Positions 1 through 8,383 of a DNA stretch of 64,000 nt are shown here, in pieces; position 1 is the first letter of the stretch, and the number at the start of each line of letters is the position of its first letter. The notes beneath the pieces are model-generated. The model saw only the letters and a program-made list of their open reading frames with translations. It had not been told where the DNA came from and did no database searches. This DNA is from Shimia sp022448905 (GTDB lineage Bacteria; Pseudomonadota; Alphaproteobacteria; Rhodobacterales; Rhodobacteraceae): positions 3,534,001 to 3,598,000 of the forward strand of contig NZ_CP138953.1 in assembly GCF_047126315.1 (NCBI RefSeq). Direction: 5' to 3'. The position numbers and the translations under genes were made by a program.

Positions 1-754
1 CACGCCCCTCAAAACGGGCGGACCCACCGCCCGCCTGCACAGCCAATTCCACCGCAGACACATCGCCATCAATCAAAGCCAATGGCGCTGCAACCACAGC
101 GTCCAGCTGGATCGGTGCGCCAAACGGGCTGGCCTCGATCACCACATCCGCAGCCCCACCAACATCCGGCCAAGTCATCGCCAGTGACACGCCAGACAAC
201 TCCTGTCGCGCGCCGCCATGATCGATATAACGCACCTGCGCATCGCTGATCACCAGCCGCTCAAGCGCAAAGCTCTCAAACTGAGAAGCCGTCGATGTTA
301 CCGACGTTGGAGCGCTCTCACCGCCGGTCTGCGCTTCAGCGCTCTGGCCGCTAACCACAGGCGACGTGCCATCACTTAAATCCCAATTTACCCGTCCGTC
401 GGTGGTTTTCTCCAGCAGCACCTCCGGTGCCACCAGCTCGACATTCTTGACGCGAATTTCCCCACCAATCGCCGCCATCACGTCGACACCAATCACCGCC
501 TTATCGGCCGTGAACATGGGCCCACGCTCTGACCACGCTGCATTGCCAAAACTGACCTTCTCGGTGGTTACGCCCAGCACCGGATACCAGCTGATCCCGA
601 CCTTGCCCTCAAACACCAGCTCTCGTCCGGTCATTGCCTTGACCTGATCCGCCGCCAGTTTTGCAATCTTCTCCCCCGGCAACGCCACAACCAGCACCAC
701 CGCGCCAATTGCCAAAATCAAAACCGCCGCCACCAATCCCCGGATTACTTTCAT
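1..754 (-). CDS. AsmA family protein, C-terminus cut by the window edge
   Basis: Translating the minus strand from the ATG at 754 gives an open frame that runs off position 1, so at least 251 residues are present and the C-terminus is missing. A strong Shine-Dalgarno (AGGAGG, 761-766) sits 7 bases upstream. Residues 1-26 form a single hydrophobic N-terminal anchor (MKVIRGLVAAVLILAIGAVV), followed by an AsmA-type start with the signature ITGRELVFEG-like segment (here MTGRELVFEGKVGISWYP) and later a GRVNWDLSDG segment typical of AsmA proteins. AsmA-family proteins are inner-membrane-anchored, largely periplasmic proteins linked to outer-membrane biogenesis and lipid transport. It is divergent to rimO. 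The family call is by recognised pattern, not by search. Confidence 0.8.
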   Translation of the reverse strand, partial: MKVIRGLVAAVLILAIGAVVLVVALPGEKIAKLAADQVKAMTGRELVFEGKVGISWYPVLGVTTEKVSFGNAAWSERGPMFTADKAVIGVDVMAAIGGEIRVKNVELVAPEVLLEKTTDGRVNWDLSDGTSPVVSGQSAEAQTGGESAPTSVTSTASQFESFALERLVISDAQVRYIDHGGARQELSGVSLAMTWPDVGGAADVVIEASPFGAPIQLDAVVAAPLALIDGDVSAVELAVQAGGGSARFEGR

Positions 755-867
755 CGGAGACCTCCTTTACTGCCCATGCGGAGCCTAAGCGCCTAAGAAC
801 ACACACGCAATGCATCAAACCGCCCTTCCCCTTTGCCAAACGACGCGCGCTGCCCTATACGCGCCCC

Positions 868-2253
868 ATGTCCAGCAATCCGCCAGAACTCCGCCCCGAC
901 CTCGCCCGCACCACCCTCACAGGAGACGCGCGCCCCGGCCAACCGACCATCGGCATGGTTTCCCTTGGCTGCCCAAAAGCTTTGGTCGACAGCGAACGCA
1001 TCCTGACCCGCCTGCGCGCCGAAGGATATGGCATCTCGCCGGACTATTCCGGTGCCGACGCGGTGGTCGTAAACACCTGCGGATTTTTGGATTCCGCCAA
1101 AGCCGAAAGCCTTCAGGCCATTGGTGAGGCCATTCAGGAAAACGGCAAAGTGATTGTCACTGGCTGTCTTGGTGCAGAGCCCGAATACATCACCGGCGCC
1201 CACCCCAAAGTGCTCGCCGTGACGGGACCGCACCAATACGAGCAAGTGCTGGACGCCGTACATGGCGCCGTGCCGCCCAGCCCCGATCCCTTTGTCGATC
1301 TGCTGCCCGCCAAAAACGTGACCCTCACGCCGCGCCACTACAGCTATCTAAAGATTTCAGAGGGTTGCAACCACAAGTGCAAGTTCTGCATCATCCCGGA
1401 CATGCGCGGCAAACTCGCCTCGCGGCCAGTGCATGCTGTCCTGCGTGAGGCGGAAAAACTGGTCGACAACGGCGTGCGTGAACTGCTTGTGATCTCGCAA
1501 GACACCTCCGCTTATGGATTGGACCGCAAGTACAGCACCCACCCGTGGAAAGACCGCGAAGTGCGCAGCCACATTACCGATCTGGCGCGCGAATTGGGCC
1601 AATTCGACGCCTGGGTGCGCCTGCACTACGTTTACCCCTACCCCCATGTGCGCGAGTTGATCCCGCTGATGGCGGACGGGCTGATCCTGCCCTATCTGGA
1701 CATCCCCTTCCAACACAGCCACCCGGACACACTCAAACGCATGGCCCGGCCCGCGCACACCTCCAAAACCCTGACCGAAATCGCCGCCTGGCGCGAGATC
1801 TGCCCCGACATCACCCTGCGCTCCACCTTCATCGTCGGCTACCCCGGCGAAACCGAAGCCGAATTCCAGCACCTCCTGGATTGGATGGACGAAGCTCAAC
1901 TCGACCGTGTTGGCTGCTTCCAGTACGAAAACGTCGACGGCGCCCGCTCCAACGACCTACCAGACCACATCCCCGCCGAGGTCAAACAAGAGCGTTGGGA
2001 ACGCTTCATGGAGAAAGCCCAGGCGATTTCCGAAGCCAAACTCGCCGCCAAAGTCGGTCAGACCATGGACGTGATCGTAGACGACATCGATGAAGACGGC
2101 ATCGCCACCTGCCGCACCAAAGCCGACGCGCCGGAGATTGACGGCAACCTGTTCATTGACGAAGGCACCGATGGGTTGAAGGTGGGCGACATCGTATCTG
2201 TGGAAGTGGATGAGGCTGGCGAGTATGATTTGTGGGGACAGTTAAAGGCATAA
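868..2253 (+). CDS. rimO: Ribosomal protein S12 methylthiotransferase RimO
   Basis: Radical SAM methylthiotransferase that adds a methylthio group to the conserved aspartate of ribosomal protein S12. The 461-aa product has the three N-terminal UPF0004 cysteines (about C35, C71, C100) that hold the auxiliary 4Fe-4S cluster, the radical-SAM motif C167-x3-C171-x2-C174 (EGCNHKCKFCIIP), and a C-terminal TRAM-like segment. The frame is open further upstream to 661, but the ATG at 868 (MSSNPPELRP) is chosen because the family begins shortly before the IGMVSLGCPKALVDSE motif and the upstream extension overlaps the AsmA promoter region. Length matches the family. It is monocistronic as far as can be seen. 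Confidence 0.95.
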   Translation: MSSNPPELRPDLARTTLTGDARPGQPTIGMVSLGCPKALVDSERILTRLRAEGYGISPDYSGADAVVVNTCGFLDSAKAESLQAIGEAIQENGKVIVTGCLGAEPEYITGAHPKVLAVTGPHQYEQVLDAVHGAVPPSPDPFVDLLPAKNVTLTPRHYSYLKISEGCNHKCKFCIIPDMRGKLASRPVHAVLREAEKLVDNGVRELLVISQDTSAYGLDRKYSTHPWKDREVRSHITDLARELGQFDAWVRLHYVYPYPHVRELIPLMADGLILPYLDIPFQHSHPDTLKRMARPAHTSKTLTEIAAWREICPDITLRSTFIVGYPGETEAEFQHLLDWMDEAQLDRVGCFQYENVDGARSNDLPDHIPAEVKQERWERFMEKAQAISEAKLAAKVGQTMDVIVDDIDEDGIATCRTKADAPEIDGNLFIDEGTDGLKVGDIVSVEVDEAGEYDLWGQLKA

Positions 2254-2523
2254 AAGAACCCAGTGCCTGATCCTGAGTGGGGGCTTAAGCGCCCTCCCGT
2301 GGCGAGCGCGCGGCGTCTTTGGAAAGGATCCGGGGGATCCGTTCAGCCGCAATCGGGCGGAGCCCCCAGCGCTGGCCGAACCAGAGGTCCGGCTGTGTGG
2401 CGTTGAGCAATTAGCTTTGCCAAACACAGCGACATCCTGTCCCTTGAGGCCTTTTTGCCCGAAGCGTAGGCTCTCCTCACAGCCCCAAACGGCCCGAGAC
2501 ACATCCCTCATCAGGAGAGTGAC

Positions 2524-2901
2524 ATGTCCAACGAAACGCGTGTGCTTTACAATGCAGACTGCCCGATCTGTGACGCAGAAATCTGCCACTATCGGTCCTA
2601 CACCGAACAGCGTGACATCCCCGTCGCCTATGACGATCTGAACTCTGACGCCCTCTCAGAATGGGGCATTGATCCGGAAACCGCCGCCAAACGCCTGCAT
2701 GTCACGGCAAACGGGGAGCTCTATTCTGGCATCCCCGCTTTCCTGATCCTCTGGCAGGAAATGCCCCGCTTCCGCTGGCTTGCGCGTCTCATTGGCCTGC
2801 CCGGCATCAAGCAACTGGCTTGTCTCGCCTACGACCACGTGCTGGCCCCATGGCTCTACCGCAAACACCTGCGGCGACAGGCCAAGACAAAAGCGGCCTA
2901 A
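2524..2901 (+). CDS. DUF393 / thiol-disulfide oxidoreductase DCC family protein
   Basis: 125-aa protein with the DCC-family start: a short strand followed by YNADCPICDAEI, a D-x2-C-x2-C motif near residue 12 typical of DUF393. Family members have a thioredoxin-like fold and a presumed redox role, but the substrate is unknown. A good Shine-Dalgarno (AGGAGAG) lies just upstream of the ATG. It stands alone between rimO and the convergent DUF6455 group; the 270 bases upstream hold no gene I can support. Confidence 0.85.
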   Translation: MSNETRVLYNADCPICDAEICHYRSYTEQRDIPVAYDDLNSDALSEWGIDPETAAKRLHVTANGELYSGIPAFLILWQEMPRFRWLARLIGLPGIKQLACLAYDHVLAPWLYRKHLRRQAKTKAA

Positions 2902-2904
2902 GCC

Positions 2905-3153
2905 TCAGCCCTGCTGCATCTCTTTAAACAAGTCTGCGTTCATGCAGTAGTCCGGCGCATTGGCCGCAGAGCCATTAAGCTCCTGAAACTTTTGACAGGC
3001 GCCCAGCTCCTGGCAGCGGGTGCATTGCATCACCGCATTACGAAACTCTTTGGCATTTTCCGGGTTCTTCATGATCCTCTCCCCCCAATCGATGCCAACG
3101 CGTTCGGACATGCCCGTGACCAAATTGATGTGCTGGCTCATTTTCTCAAACAT
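2905..3153 (-). CDS. DUF6455-type small Cys-rich protein (copy 4 of 4)
   Basis: 82-aa protein with the arrangement C-x2-C-x5-C-x16-C (CTRCQELGAC ... YC) followed by a short basic/acidic helix. It is one of four consecutive paralogues on this strand. The regular four-cysteine spacing suggests a metal or iron-sulfur site, but that is inference; the DUF6455 family has no function I know. The N-terminal part (MSQHINLVTGMSERVGIDWG) matches the helical leader of the other copies. The first methionine (3153) or the MSQH methionine four codons later could be the start. Confidence 0.8.
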   Translation of the reverse strand: MFEKMSQHINLVTGMSERVGIDWGERIMKNPENAKEFRNAVMQCTRCQELGACQKFQELNGSAANAPDYCMNADLFKEMQQG

Positions 3154-3189
3154 CGCTGGCTCCTTTCCCTCGTTTTGCAGTCGCGCCGG

Positions 3190-3456
3190 TCAGCCCGCCG
3201 CCAGTCTTTCAAACAACTCCGCATGGCAGCAGAACGCCGGCGCTTCTTTGGCCGTCCCCGCCCGCTGCCCCAGAAAGCTCTGACAGGCCTCGGTGTGCGG
3301 ACACATGCGACAGCGCGTGACCATATTGGCGTAGTCCTCGGCACTTAACATCTGATCGAGCATCGCCTCGCTGAGCGACACCCCCAGCACCCGCGCCATG
3401 CTGCGAGTCAGCCAGAAATGTGTCACCGGATCGCCAAGAGGCTGAATATTTCCCAT
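3190..3456 (-). CDS. DUF6455-type small Cys-rich protein (copy 3 of 4)
   Basis: 88-aa paralogue with C-x2-C-x5-C-x17-C (CRMCPHTEAC then FCC). The N-terminal half is a predicted helix pair, and here begins GNIQPLGDPVTHFWLTRSMA. It shares the PLGD..xHxWL..RMA pattern with the next gene upstream, so these two are the closest pair of the four. Its ATG overlaps the stop of the upstream copy (TAATG), indicating translational coupling. Function unknown. Confidence 0.8.
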   Translation of the reverse strand: MGNIQPLGDPVTHFWLTRSMARVLGVSLSEAMLDQMLSAEDYANMVTRCRMCPHTEACQSFLGQRAGTAKEAPAFCCHAELFERLAAG

Positions 3457-3737
3457 TAGTTCTGCGCCTCCAACGCTGTCTTAAGCCACTTAAAACGGTC
3501 TTTGTTCACACAGGGCTCCGGCGCCACCTCTTCGGTCTGCGCCGCCCGCTCATGCGCCGCCACATAGCGGCTGCATCCGGCATCCCACCCACAACCGCGA
3601 CAGCTTTCCACCATCTCAGCCCAGTCTTCCTGTGAGAGCTCCGCCTGCGCCATCGCCGCCACCAGATCGGTCTGTGTCAGCTGCGCCATGCGCTGTGCCA
3701 ACCAATAGTGCTCCGTGCGATCGCCAAGCGGTTTCAT
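3456..3737 (-). CDS. DUF6455-type small Cys-rich protein (copy 2 of 4)
   Basis: 93-aa paralogue with C-x2-C-x5-C-x20-C (CRGCGWDAGC ... EPC). It begins MKPLGDRTEHYWLAQRMA, closely resembling the following copy. It ends in the TAATG overlap with copy 3, and copy 1 lies 29 bases upstream, so the set probably forms one transcription unit. The spacing before the last cysteine is slightly longer than in the others. No membrane segment or signal peptide, so it is probably cytoplasmic. Function unknown. Confidence 0.8.
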   Translation of the reverse strand: MKPLGDRTEHYWLAQRMAQLTQTDLVAAMAQAELSQEDWAEMVESCRGCGWDAGCSRYVAAHERAAQTEEVAPEPCVNKDRFKWLKTALEAQN

Positions 3738-3766
3738 CTCTCACTCCCTGCCACGTCCTGCGTGGT

Positions 3767-4036
3767 CTACTGTGCCCCTTGCAGCCGCTTCAGCAGCTTG
3801 GTGTTGCGACAGTAATGCGGCGCAGCCACCGCCACGCCCTCCTCCTTCAGCCAATGGGCACAGGCCTCCGGTTCGCTGCAGGTGGTACAGCGCAAAACCG
3901 CCTCGGAAATCTCGTCAAATTTGAGCGCGCCGCGAATGGCCGCCTCCTGCAGGTCCATGCCCAACCGGCTGGCCGTGTCATCCAACAGCGCCGCATGATG
4001 GCGCAGCTTCGCAGTCCGATCTGTCACAATGGTCAT
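3767..4036 (-). CDS. DUF6455-type small Cys-rich protein (copy 1 of 4)
   Basis: 89-aa paralogue and promoter-proximal member of the group, with C-x2-C-x5-C-x16-C (CTTCSEPEAC ... YC). The N-terminal RTAKLRHHAALLDDTASRLG segment is a helix equivalent to that in the other three. The four genes cover 1.1 kb with no other gene between them. Copies keep all four cysteines while the rest diverges strongly, which argues for selection on a metal-binding or redox centre. Function unknown. Confidence 0.8.
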   Translation of the reverse strand: MTIVTDRTAKLRHHAALLDDTASRLGMDLQEAAIRGALKFDEISEAVLRCTTCSEPEACAHWLKEEGVAVAAPHYCRNTKLLKRLQGAQ

Positions 4037-4135
4037 AGGCGCCTCTCTGATAGCTGACCCACGCAGTCTATCAGGCCGCCCAAAGGACGCCCTTGACCTG
4101 CATCAACCAGCAATCTGAGAGGAATTTGATCGCGC

Positions 4136-4489
4136 TTACGCCAGCGCCTCAAGATAGGCCCGCACACAATCTTGTACCCGACGAAACCGATCCCCGCCGA
4201 GCTTTATGCCGCCATACCAACGCGTAACCACCACAATGTGATCCGTAAGCTCTTCCCGCTCCAGAATCCGCAGGATCACCAACCCCGCGCCGCTCTCCCC
4301 GTCATCCCCTTTCAACGGGGTGCCGTCCGCCATCAAAGCGGCCCAGGTGTTGTGCGTCGCCTTGGCAAACTTCTTGTTGCGTTTGAGCTCTTTGAGAAAG
4401 GCGTCGGCCTCTTTACGGCTGGTCACCTTGCCACCGGACACCGCATATTTGCTGCCCCGGTCGGTGACCACATTGGTCAGTTGCAGCAC
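4136..4489 (-). CDS. YigZ/UPF0029 (Impact N-terminal domain) family protein, short form
   Basis: 117 aa carrying only the Impact N-terminal-like domain: THNTWAAL near residue 45, KGDDGESGAG near 60, and TRWYGGIKLGGDRFRR near 88. These are the signature segments of the YigZ/UPF0029 family. E. coli YigZ is about 200 aa with an extra C-terminal domain; that domain is absent here. The gene ends 5 bases before the end of the M48 protease gene region and is probably co-transcribed with it. The biochemical role of the family is not settled. Confidence 0.85.
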   Translation of the reverse strand: MLQLTNVVTDRGSKYAVSGGKVTSRKEADAFLKELKRNKKFAKATHNTWAALMADGTPLKGDDGESGAGLVILRILEREELTDHIVVVTRWYGGIKLGGDRFRRVQDCVRAYLEALA

Positions 4490-4493
4490 GCCG

Positions 4494-5222
4494 TCAAAGC
4501 CCCGCTGCCGTCTGCTTCACAATCGCCACGCGTGAAGCGTTGGGCGGGTGCGTGCCGAGGAACTGGTTACCCGGATCTGGCGTGCGCTCAAAGAAGTTCA
4601 CTCCGATCAATGGATCATAGCCCGACCTCTTGGTCAGGATCGTACCCAGTTGGTCGGCTTCCAATTCGTGGTTCTTGGAGAAGCTGCGCGCACCAACGCC
4701 CGCGCCCAAATCCATCGCCGCCTCTATCGCCTGAGAGTTGCCACCAGCTGCCGCTACCAGAATGGCGCCCAGCGCTGCCCCTGCGGCCGCATTGCCCTGA
4801 CTGCGGGCAATATGCCCCTTGATGTGGTGCGCCGCCTCATGCCCCATGACAAAAGCCAACTCATGATTGTTGCGCGTCTCCGCCACCAAAGGCGCCGTGA
4901 AGATGATCAGCGGACGACCATTTTTGTCCAGCGTCTGATAGGCGTTGGCGATCTTGGTCTCTTTCGGGTCCACATAGATCTTGTAGTCACAGTTGGTGCC
5001 CGCAGGCGTGCGCGCCTTACATTCCCGCTCCACCAAAGGTTCCATCCGCGCTTTCACCGGCGCCAAACGCGAGGTGGCCTGCGACACGGAAATCTTGGGC
5101 GCTGGCTGTTGCTGCACGGCAGGCTGCGGCGTCGAGCTGGTGGTGGTAGACACACAGCCGCTCAAAACGACGGCGGCCATCACGCTGACCACGCTGGCTT
5201 TCACTGGCAAACTCTGACGCAT
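4494..5222 (-). CDS. M48 family metalloprotease lipoprotein
   Basis: 242-aa protein with a lipoprotein signal peptide (lipobox LSGC, lipidated C23), so it acts in the periplasm on a membrane anchor. The zinc motif H128-E-A-A-H132 (MGHEAAHH) and the downstream NHELEAD segment (third ligand E186) are those of M48 peptidases of the BepA/LoiP type, which act in envelope protein quality control. Length (about 240 aa) fits the short M48 lipoproteins without a TPR region. A strong Shine-Dalgarno (GGGAGGG) precedes the ATG at 5222. Five bases separate its end from the YigZ-like gene. Confidence 0.9.
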   Translation of the reverse strand: MRQSLPVKASVVSVMAAVVLSGCVSTTTSSTPQPAVQQQPAPKISVSQATSRLAPVKARMEPLVERECKARTPAGTNCDYKIYVDPKETKIANAYQTLDKNGRPLIIFTAPLVAETRNNHELAFVMGHEAAHHIKGHIARSQGNAAAGAALGAILVAAAGGNSQAIEAAMDLGAGVGARSFSKNHELEADQLGTILTKRSGYDPLIGVNFFERTPDPGNQFLGTHPPNASRVAIVKQTAAGL

Positions 5223-5337
5223 GACATCCCTCCCACAAGCGGTCCATACTAGGGCACAGGCGTAAATTTATCATCTAAGCCGCGCGAGGCCAGAGGGAAA
5301 TGCTTGCACCCCCTCCCCTTTGCGCTACGCTGGGGAC

Positions 5338-5577
5338 ATGTTCAGCATCGAGCACGAATTTGACGCCACCGTTGTGACGCTGGTTGACGAAGGCACAGCC
5401 CCTTTGGGGGAAGATGTGATCATTCACATGTTTGAGGACTGCGTCACCATCGAGCAATATGACCCCCGCACCGATACGGTTCAGAAAATCACCCTGTCCA
5501 ACACACAGGTGCAGGATTTGACCGCCGCTTTAGACCTCCCCGAAGGGGTCTACATGCTCAAACGCACTGCGGACTAG
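5338..5577 (+). CDS. Hypothetical protein, about 79 aa, acidic
   Basis: Small protein starting MFSIEHEFDATVVTLVDEGT. It has alternating beta-rich segments and no cysteines, signal or membrane segment. I do not recognise the family. A TTG six codons upstream (5320) is possible, but the ATG at 5338 is the more natural start. It converges on the DUF167 gene, with 7 bases between their ends. The composition and clean GC-rich third positions support a real gene. Confidence 0.6.
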   Translation: MFSIEHEFDATVVTLVDEGTAPLGEDVIIHMFEDCVTIEQYDPRTDTVQKITLSNTQVQDLTAALDLPEGVYMLKRTAD

Positions 5578-5584
5578 ACATACG

Positions 5585-5836
5585 TCAATCGAGACGAAAC
5601 ACCTTGTCCCGCGCAGTTGCGCCGCGGATCAAAGTCAATCGAGACTTGGCAATGCCCAGTTCCTTGGCCAGAAACTTTTGCACGGCGGCGTTGGCTTTGC
5701 CGCCTTGCGGAACCACGGTCACATACACCCGCAAGACATCATCCTCGCGTACCACCGTGTTGCGTGACGCCTTGGGGGTCACTCGCACCGCGATCTCCGC
5801 TCCCGCTTTAGCCAAATCTGAAAAATCTTCGCCCAA
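5585..5836 (-). CDS. DUF167 (YggU) family protein
   Basis: 83-aa protein with the DUF167 core: AVRVTPKASRNTV, then RVYVTVVPQGGKANAAV and a final SRLTLIRGATARDKVFRL. The family is small, conserved and of unknown function. The frame opens with a TTG at 5836; no in-frame ATG or GTG appears just upstream, so the exact start is uncertain. A G-rich stretch upstream could serve as ribosome binding site. Confidence 0.8.
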   Translation of the reverse strand: MGEDFSDLAKAGAEIAVRVTPKASRNTVVREDDVLRVYVTVVPQGGKANAAVQKFLAKELGIAKSRLTLIRGATARDKVFRLD

Positions 5837-5929
5837 TGGTTCTGCCCCCGTTGCCCCAACAGCGATTTACATTTCACAATCGCCCCGCATAGGGTAGCCC
5901 GCGCAGGACGACAGGGGGAGACTTGCCAC

Positions 5930-7045
5930 ATGGCCACTGGCTTCTTTTTTGATGAAAAATGCTTCTGGCACGCAGGCGGAAACTACGCCCTGACCTTGCC
6001 GGTTGGCGATCTGGTTCAGCCACTGGCCGCGGGTGGACTGCCGGAAAGCCCGGAAACCAAACGTCGCCTTAAAAACCTCATGGATGTGACCGGCCTGACA
6101 AACGACCTCGATGTGCGCAGCGCACCGCCTGCGACCGAGACCATGCTTCAGCGCGTCCACCCAGCAGACTTTTTGACCAAGTTCAAAGAAGTCTATGATG
6201 CAGGCGGTGGCGAAATTGGCCTGCGCACACCTTTTGGCAAAGGGGGCTACGAAATCGCGGCCTTATCCGCAGGTATCGCCACCGAAGCCCTGCGCGCCGT
6301 TACTTCGGGCGATTTGCAAAACGCCTATGCGCTCTCTCGCCCTCCAGGGCACCATTGCCTGCCGGATTGGCCCAATGGCTTCTGTCTGCTGGCCAACATC
6401 GCTGTCGCGATTGAGGAAATCCAAGCACGGGGCTTAGCAAAGCGTGTCGCTGTTCTGGACTGGGACGTGCACCACGGCAACGGCACCGAAGCGATCTACT
6501 ATGACCGTGACGACGTGCTCACCATCTCCCTGCATCAGGAGCACAATTATCCTTTGGACACAGGCGATGTGACCGACCGTGGCAAAGACGCTGGCCTCGG
6601 AACAAACATCAACGTCCCGCTTCCACCTGGCGCAGGTCACAACACCTACCTCTATTCAATGGAGAAAATTGTCCTACCCGCGCTACATGCCTTCAAACCG
6701 GATGTGATTATTGTCGCCTGTGGCTTTGACGCCGGCGCCTTTGATCCACTCTCCCGTATGCTCGCCACCGCCGACACATTCCGCCAAATGACCAAGCAGG
6801 TCATGCAGGCCGCAGATACTCTCTGTGAAGGCAAGCTCTTGCTTGTGCACGAGGGCGGCTATTCTGAAGCCTATGTGCCCTTCTGCGGCCATGCCGTGAT
6901 CGAAGAGCTGTCTGGTTCCTCAATAACTGCTGAGGACCCAATGGCCGCCTCTCTCACCAAACGCCAGCCCAACGCCCGCGTCGAGGCCTTCTTTGCCACG
7001 TTGGTCGATGAGATGGCCGACACTTTCGCAAGCCCGCCCGGTTGA
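5930..7045 (+). CDS. Histone deacetylase family protein (acetylpolyamine-amidohydrolase-like)
   Basis: 371-aa zinc hydrolase of the arginase/deacetylase fold. It shows the class signatures in order: RPPGHH (active-site His pair, about residue 145), LDWDVHHGNGT (zinc Asp and His, about 180), ACGFDAGAFDPL (zinc Asp, about 265) and HEGGYS (about 310). Bacterial members deacetylate acetylpolyamines or other small acetylated amines; the substrate here cannot be read from sequence. A Shine-Dalgarno (GGGGGAGA) precedes the ATG. The nitroreductase gene follows 52 bases later on the same strand, so co-transcription is likely. Confidence 0.9.
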   Translation: MATGFFFDEKCFWHAGGNYALTLPVGDLVQPLAAGGLPESPETKRRLKNLMDVTGLTNDLDVRSAPPATETMLQRVHPADFLTKFKEVYDAGGGEIGLRTPFGKGGYEIAALSAGIATEALRAVTSGDLQNAYALSRPPGHHCLPDWPNGFCLLANIAVAIEEIQARGLAKRVAVLDWDVHHGNGTEAIYYDRDDVLTISLHQEHNYPLDTGDVTDRGKDAGLGTNINVPLPPGAGHNTYLYSMEKIVLPALHAFKPDVIIVACGFDAGAFDPLSRMLATADTFRQMTKQVMQAADTLCEGKLLLVHEGGYSEAYVPFCGHAVIEELSGSSITAEDPMAASLTKRQPNARVEAFFATLVDEMADTFASPPG

Positions 7046-7097
7046 AACCCAACCGCGCCACGCCAACATACCCAATCAACCCCTGAGGGAAGACCTA

Positions 7098-7676
7098 ATG
7101 CCTCAACCAAACCAAGCCGCGCTGGATTTTTTGCTGAGCCGCCGCTCACGTCCCGCCAAAACCCTGATTGGCCCTGCGCCCACGCGCGCGGAACTCGAAC
7201 CTCTGCTGGAAGCCGCCCTGCGCAGTCCCGACCACGGTAAACTCGAACCTTGGCGCCTGATCGTGCTGGAAGGCGCCGCCTTGAGCAAACTTGCCAAGCT
7301 CGCCCAAGAACGCGGTGAAGCTTTGGACATGGAGCCGGAAAAGATCACCAAAGCGCACGATCAATTTGACCGCGCCGATCTGGTAGTCGCCGTAATAGAG
7401 GCGCCTGTGATCAGCGAAAAAATCCCGGAAATCGAACAGACCTACTCAGCCGCCTGTGTGTGCCTGCAACTGCTAAACGCCGCATTGGCCGCTGGCTGGG
7501 GCGCCAACTGGCTCTCTGGCTGGGCCAGTCACGATCGTGGGTTTGTGGAGAAAGGCCTCGACCTCACTCCACGTGAGCGCGTCGCAGGCTTCATCCACAT
7601 CGGCACCGAAAAAGCCACGCCACCCGAGCGCCCCCGCCCCAACATGGAGACCAAAGTCACATGGCTGTCAGCCTAG
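7098..7676 (+). CDS. Nitroreductase family protein
   Basis: 192-aa FMN-dependent oxidoreductase of the short YdjA-like group. It opens with FLLSRRSRPAKTLIGPAP, has the PDHGKLEPWRLIVLEG segment (FMN contact) near residue 40, and ends with a GFIHIGTE strand. The physiological substrate is unknown. The ATG at 7098 is chosen over the upstream open extension (6993) because it is preceded by TGAGGGA and matches the family N-terminus; the extension would overlap the deacetylase gene. The 3' end overlaps the CysZ-like gene by 16 bases. Confidence 0.88.
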   Translation: MPQPNQAALDFLLSRRSRPAKTLIGPAPTRAELEPLLEAALRSPDHGKLEPWRLIVLEGAALSKLAKLAQERGEALDMEPEKITKAHDQFDRADLVVAVIEAPVISEKIPEIEQTYSAACVCLQLLNAALAAGWGANWLSGWASHDRGFVEKGLDLTPRERVAGFIHIGTEKATPPERPRPNMETKVTWLSA

Positions 7677-8383
7677 CAATCTCGTCTTTTGGCAAGACAC
7701 TTACTCAAATCGGGGACCCGCGCTTTCGCCGGGTCCTTTTCAAAGGCATTGGCCTGACCTTTGTGCTGCTGATCGCGGTCTACACAGCGTTCCTAATGTT
7801 CCTGAACTGGATCGGCGCAGGTCAAACCGTACAGGAGCTCCTGGGCAATATCTCTTGGGTTGGCGACCTTTTCACCTTCGCCTCGCTCTTCCTGATGATC
7901 GCCTTGTCGATCTTCCTGATGATCCCAGTCGCCTCTGCCATCACGTCCTTGTTTCTGGACGAAGTGGCCGACGCGGTGGAGGACAAGCACTATCCCGAAC
8001 TGCCGGATGTCCCCCGCGTGACCTTTGCCGAAGGCCTCAAAGACAGCGTGAACTTTCTTGGTGTCTTGATTGCCGCCAACATCTTTGCGCTGGTGCTTTA
8101 TGCGATCTTCCCGCCGTTTTCCCTGTTCATCTTCTGGGGCCTCAACGGCTTCCTGCTGGGGCGGGAATATTTTCAATTGGTCGCCATGCGCCGCGTAGGC
8201 CGGGCAGAAGCCAAGAAGCTGCGTAAGAAGCATCTCGGCACAATTTGGCTCGCTGGCACGCTTATGGCCATGCCGTTGGTCGTACCTATCCTGAACCTGG
8301 TGATCCCGATCCTAGGCGCGGCGACCTTTACCCATCTGTACCATCAACTGGAGCCGTCACCTCAGCGGGCCCCATCACGTTAA
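7661..8383 (+). CDS. EI24/CysZ-like integral membrane protein
   Basis: 240-aa membrane protein with four strongly hydrophobic segments (about residues 28-50, 65-90, 130-155, 195-225) and the cytoplasmic SLFLDEVADAVEDKHYPEL segment typical of EI24-domain proteins. CysZ members move sulfate, but roseobacter EI24 proteins have no established substrate and no cys genes are nearby. It starts inside the last codons of the nitroreductase gene (16-base overlap), implying coupling. The 3' 56 bases overlap the convergent DUF1467 gene. Confidence 0.82.
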   Translation: MAVSLAISSFGKTLTQIGDPRFRRVLFKGIGLTFVLLIAVYTAFLMFLNWIGAGQTVQELLGNISWVGDLFTFASLFLMIALSIFLMIPVASAITSLFLDEVADAVEDKHYPELPDVPRVTFAEGLKDSVNFLGVLIAANIFALVLYAIFPPFSLFIFWGLNGFLLGREYFQLVAMRRVGRAEAKKLRKKHLGTIWLAGTLMAMPLVVPILNLVIPILGAATFTHLYHQLEPSPQRAPSR

